Origin: Deltaproteobacteria bacterium
GTDB lineage: Bacteria > Desulfobacterota > BSN033 > WVXP01
Length of the DNA stretch: 43,317 nucleotides
Reading direction: 5' to 3'
NCBI GenBank assembly: GCA_019308905.1
Contig: JAFDHF010000031.1
Coordinates: 1 to 43,317, forward strand
Shown: in pieces, positions 41,993-43,317 of the stretch
Layout of the letters: every line of letters begins with the position of its first letter
Numbering within the stretch: the stretch's first letter is position 1
The notes under the pieces: generated by a model
Database searches by the model: none
What the model saw: only the letters and a program-made list of their open reading frames with translations
Told to the model about the DNA's origin: nothing
Program-made: the position numbers and the translations under genes

Positions 41993-42871
41993 CTATTCTA
42001 TCTCGTACTTTCCAAGCAGACCGCCAGGCCTCACAAAGAGAACCAGGAGCATGATCAAGAAGGCGAAGGCGTCTTTGTATCCAGAAGAGATAAACCCGGC
42101 GCAAAAGGACTCGAGTATCCCGATAACGAGGCCGGCGGCGACGGCCCCGAAAGGATTTCCCACACCTCCCAGAATGGCCGCAGAGAAGCCTTTGATCCCG
42201 AGCATGGCACCCCTGTCGTACTCCATGAGCGTTATGGGAGTTATGATGTTCCCCGCAACAGCACCGATGGCAGCGCTCATGGCGAAGCTCAAGGTGACCA
42301 TCGCCTTGGCATTGATACCCATCAGCTTAGCTGCATCCCGGTTGATTGCGCAGGCCCTCAGGGCCTTTCCTATCATTGTGAATTGAAACATGTACGCCAG
42401 AAAGAGGACCACGAGCACTGTAATCCCTATGACCCACAGTATCTGGGGCAGTATCGCTGCTCCTCCTATTTGAATTGGCTTCGCGCTTGAGAAGGGTTCC
42501 AGCGGGTGGGAATCCTTGCCCCAGACTACCATGGCAAGGCCTTTCAGAATGATGGAGACCGCAATGGTTATCAGGATCAGTGTTACCAGGGAGGGATTCT
42601 TCAGGGGATGGATGGTGAATCTCTCAAAGGCTATTCCGACAAGGGTGACAAGAGCGATAGCCATGAAGAACGAGATCACCAGGCTGAAGTGGAATGCTTC
42701 ATGAAACATGATCATCGACATGCCGCCGAGAACAACAAACTCGCCCTGGGCAAAATTCAAAATATCGGTTGCATTGTAAATGATGTTGAAACCGATCGCC
42801 ACCATTGCGTAGATGCTGCCGATAGTAATGCCTGTCAAGAATAGCTGAAATATCTGGGACGATAATGTCAA
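41993..42871 (-). CDS. livH: Branched-chain amino acid ABC transporter permease LivH
   Basis: The 292-residue inner-membrane permease has the LivH opening GITIGSIYAMVAIGFNIIYNATDILNFAQGEFV-type sequence, an ATPase loop MIGKALRACAINRDAAKLMGINA, and a C-terminal GGVGNPFGAVAAGLVIGILE. The start is TTG 42871 six bases after GAGGA. No livK binding-protein gene lies before it in the window; the next gene upstream on this strand is reductive-dehalogenase-like, only 54 bases away. Confidence 0.9.
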   Translation of the reverse strand: MTLSSQIFQLFLTGITIGSIYAMVAIGFNIIYNATDILNFAQGEFVVLGGMSMIMFHEAFHFSLVISFFMAIALVTLVGIAFERFTIHPLKNPSLVTLILITIAVSIILKGLAMVVWGKDSHPLEPFSSAKPIQIGGAAILPQILWVIGITVLVVLFLAYMFQFTMIGKALRACAINRDAAKLMGINAKAMVTLSFAMSAAIGAVAGNIITPITLMEYDRGAMLGIKGFSAAILGGVGNPFGAVAAGLVIGILESFCAGFISSGYKDAFAFLIMLLVLFVRPGGLLGKYEIE

Positions 42872-42925
42872 ATTCGGTCCTCGTTTTCTGTGTGCTATGC
42901 AGGATCGGTTAGATCCCCGATCTAG

Positions 42926-43317
42926 TCATCCAGTGTCTTCTACCTTCACTACTGAAGGATCCTGGATTCGGCTGTACAGTTCACTCTTGACCTGTCTGCC
43001 ATAACCGAACAATTCGTCCATGGATACCAGAAAACGGGTCAATATGTCTCGTTCAGCCAGTGTTCTGACCAACCTGTGGACGAACGTGTTGGGCTTGTTC
43101 CATGGACAGACCCTGATGCAAACAGAACAGTGTGTTCCATTTGCAACCCACCAGTCAAAGCAGTCCATTGCGTGAATCGGCCATTTCAGGACGCCTTCCG
43201 CATTGGATTTATCCCAGGCCTTGTCTGTTCTCGGGCGGGGCATAATTGCGCGGCTGGGGCAGTACTCGGCGCAGAGGCCGCATTTCTCACAGAATCTCTG
43301 GACGCCTATGTCTATTG
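42926..43317 (-). CDS. Reductive-dehalogenase-like corrinoid/iron-sulfur protein (C-terminal part)
   Basis: The frame is open to the window edge, so only the last 130 residues are seen. They hold two ferredoxin-type cluster motifs: FCEKCGLCAEYCPSRAI and, after MDCFDWWVANGTHC, SVCIRVCPWNKPN. Spacing, the tryptophans and the CPWN ending match the C-terminal part of RdhA-type reductive dehalogenases, where two [4Fe-4S] clusters feed a corrinoid. QueG-type epoxyqueuosine reductases share the first motif but usually lack this long middle and tail. The corrinoid domain and any Tat signal lie outside the window. It is 54 bases upstream of livH on the same strand. Confidence 0.65.
   Translation of the reverse strand, partial: IDIGVQRFCEKCGLCAEYCPSRAIMPRPRTDKAWDKSNAEGVLKWPIHAMDCFDWWVANGTHCSVCIRVCPWNKPNTFVHRLVRTLAERDILTRFLVSMDELFGYGRQVKSELYSRIQDPSVVKVEDTG

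Overview
The window reads as a piece of chromosome from an anaerobic, moderately GC-rich bacterium, most like a Desulfobacterota (former Deltaproteobacteria) lineage. That placement is an inference from gene content: a PxxKW cysteine-rich protein, an FmdE-family protein, a reductive-dehalogenase-like protein, a molybdenum hydroxylase, and a methylamine methyltransferase with an in-frame amber codon. No rRNA or tRNA gene was seen.

Layout. 1-1.15 kb: the tail of a surface-type protein, then decayed sequence with a 58-residue zinc-ribbon gene and the first 16 codons of a flavin disulfide reductase (mercuric-reductase-like) cut off abruptly. 1.26-4.1 kb, minus strand: a membrane protein, a cysteine desulfurase and a fatty-acid-hydroxylase-type enzyme. 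4.1-21.9 kb: a large metal-resistance region. A minus-strand group (two SHOCT proteins, DUF302 protein, small secreted protein, Zn/Cd/Pb P-type ATPase) lies back to back with a plus-strand group (copper ATPase with two fused YHS domains, cysteine synthase, free YHS protein, Met/Gly-rich exported protein, terminator). Next come an AhpD-like gene behind an FNR-type box, and a cusCBA-type efflux operon ending in a formylglycine-generating-enzyme-like protein and a monoheme cytochrome c.

22.0-27.8 kb, minus strand: a five-gene operon of an FmdE-family protein followed by a complete family-5 (peptide/nickel type) ABC importer. Divergent from it at 28.07-29.46 kb is the most striking gene: dimethylamine:corrinoid methyltransferase MtbB, whose frame is interrupted by UAG at 29110-29112, the pyrrolysine position of this family. 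It ends on a second UAG that shares the palindrome CTAG with the UAG stop of convergent ribD. 30.8-32.5 kb: an MFS transporter and the PxxKW protein.

33.0-39.4 kb, plus strand: an XRE-cupin regulator behind a strong sigma70-type promoter, a three-subunit molybdenum hydroxylase, a class III aminotransferase with its own strong promoter, and a small coupled ORF that looks like a detached aminotransferase C-terminus. 39.5-43.3 kb, minus strand: livHMGF branched-chain amino-acid-type transporter genes, preceded on the same strand by the C-terminal part of a reductive-dehalogenase-like corrinoid/iron-sulfur protein that runs off the window.

The first half handles toxic metals (Cu/Ag and Zn/Cd/Pb). 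The second half suggests anaerobic use of methylated or amino compounds with corrinoid, molybdenum and iron-sulfur enzymes. Family assignments rest on motifs read by eye; no database search was run.
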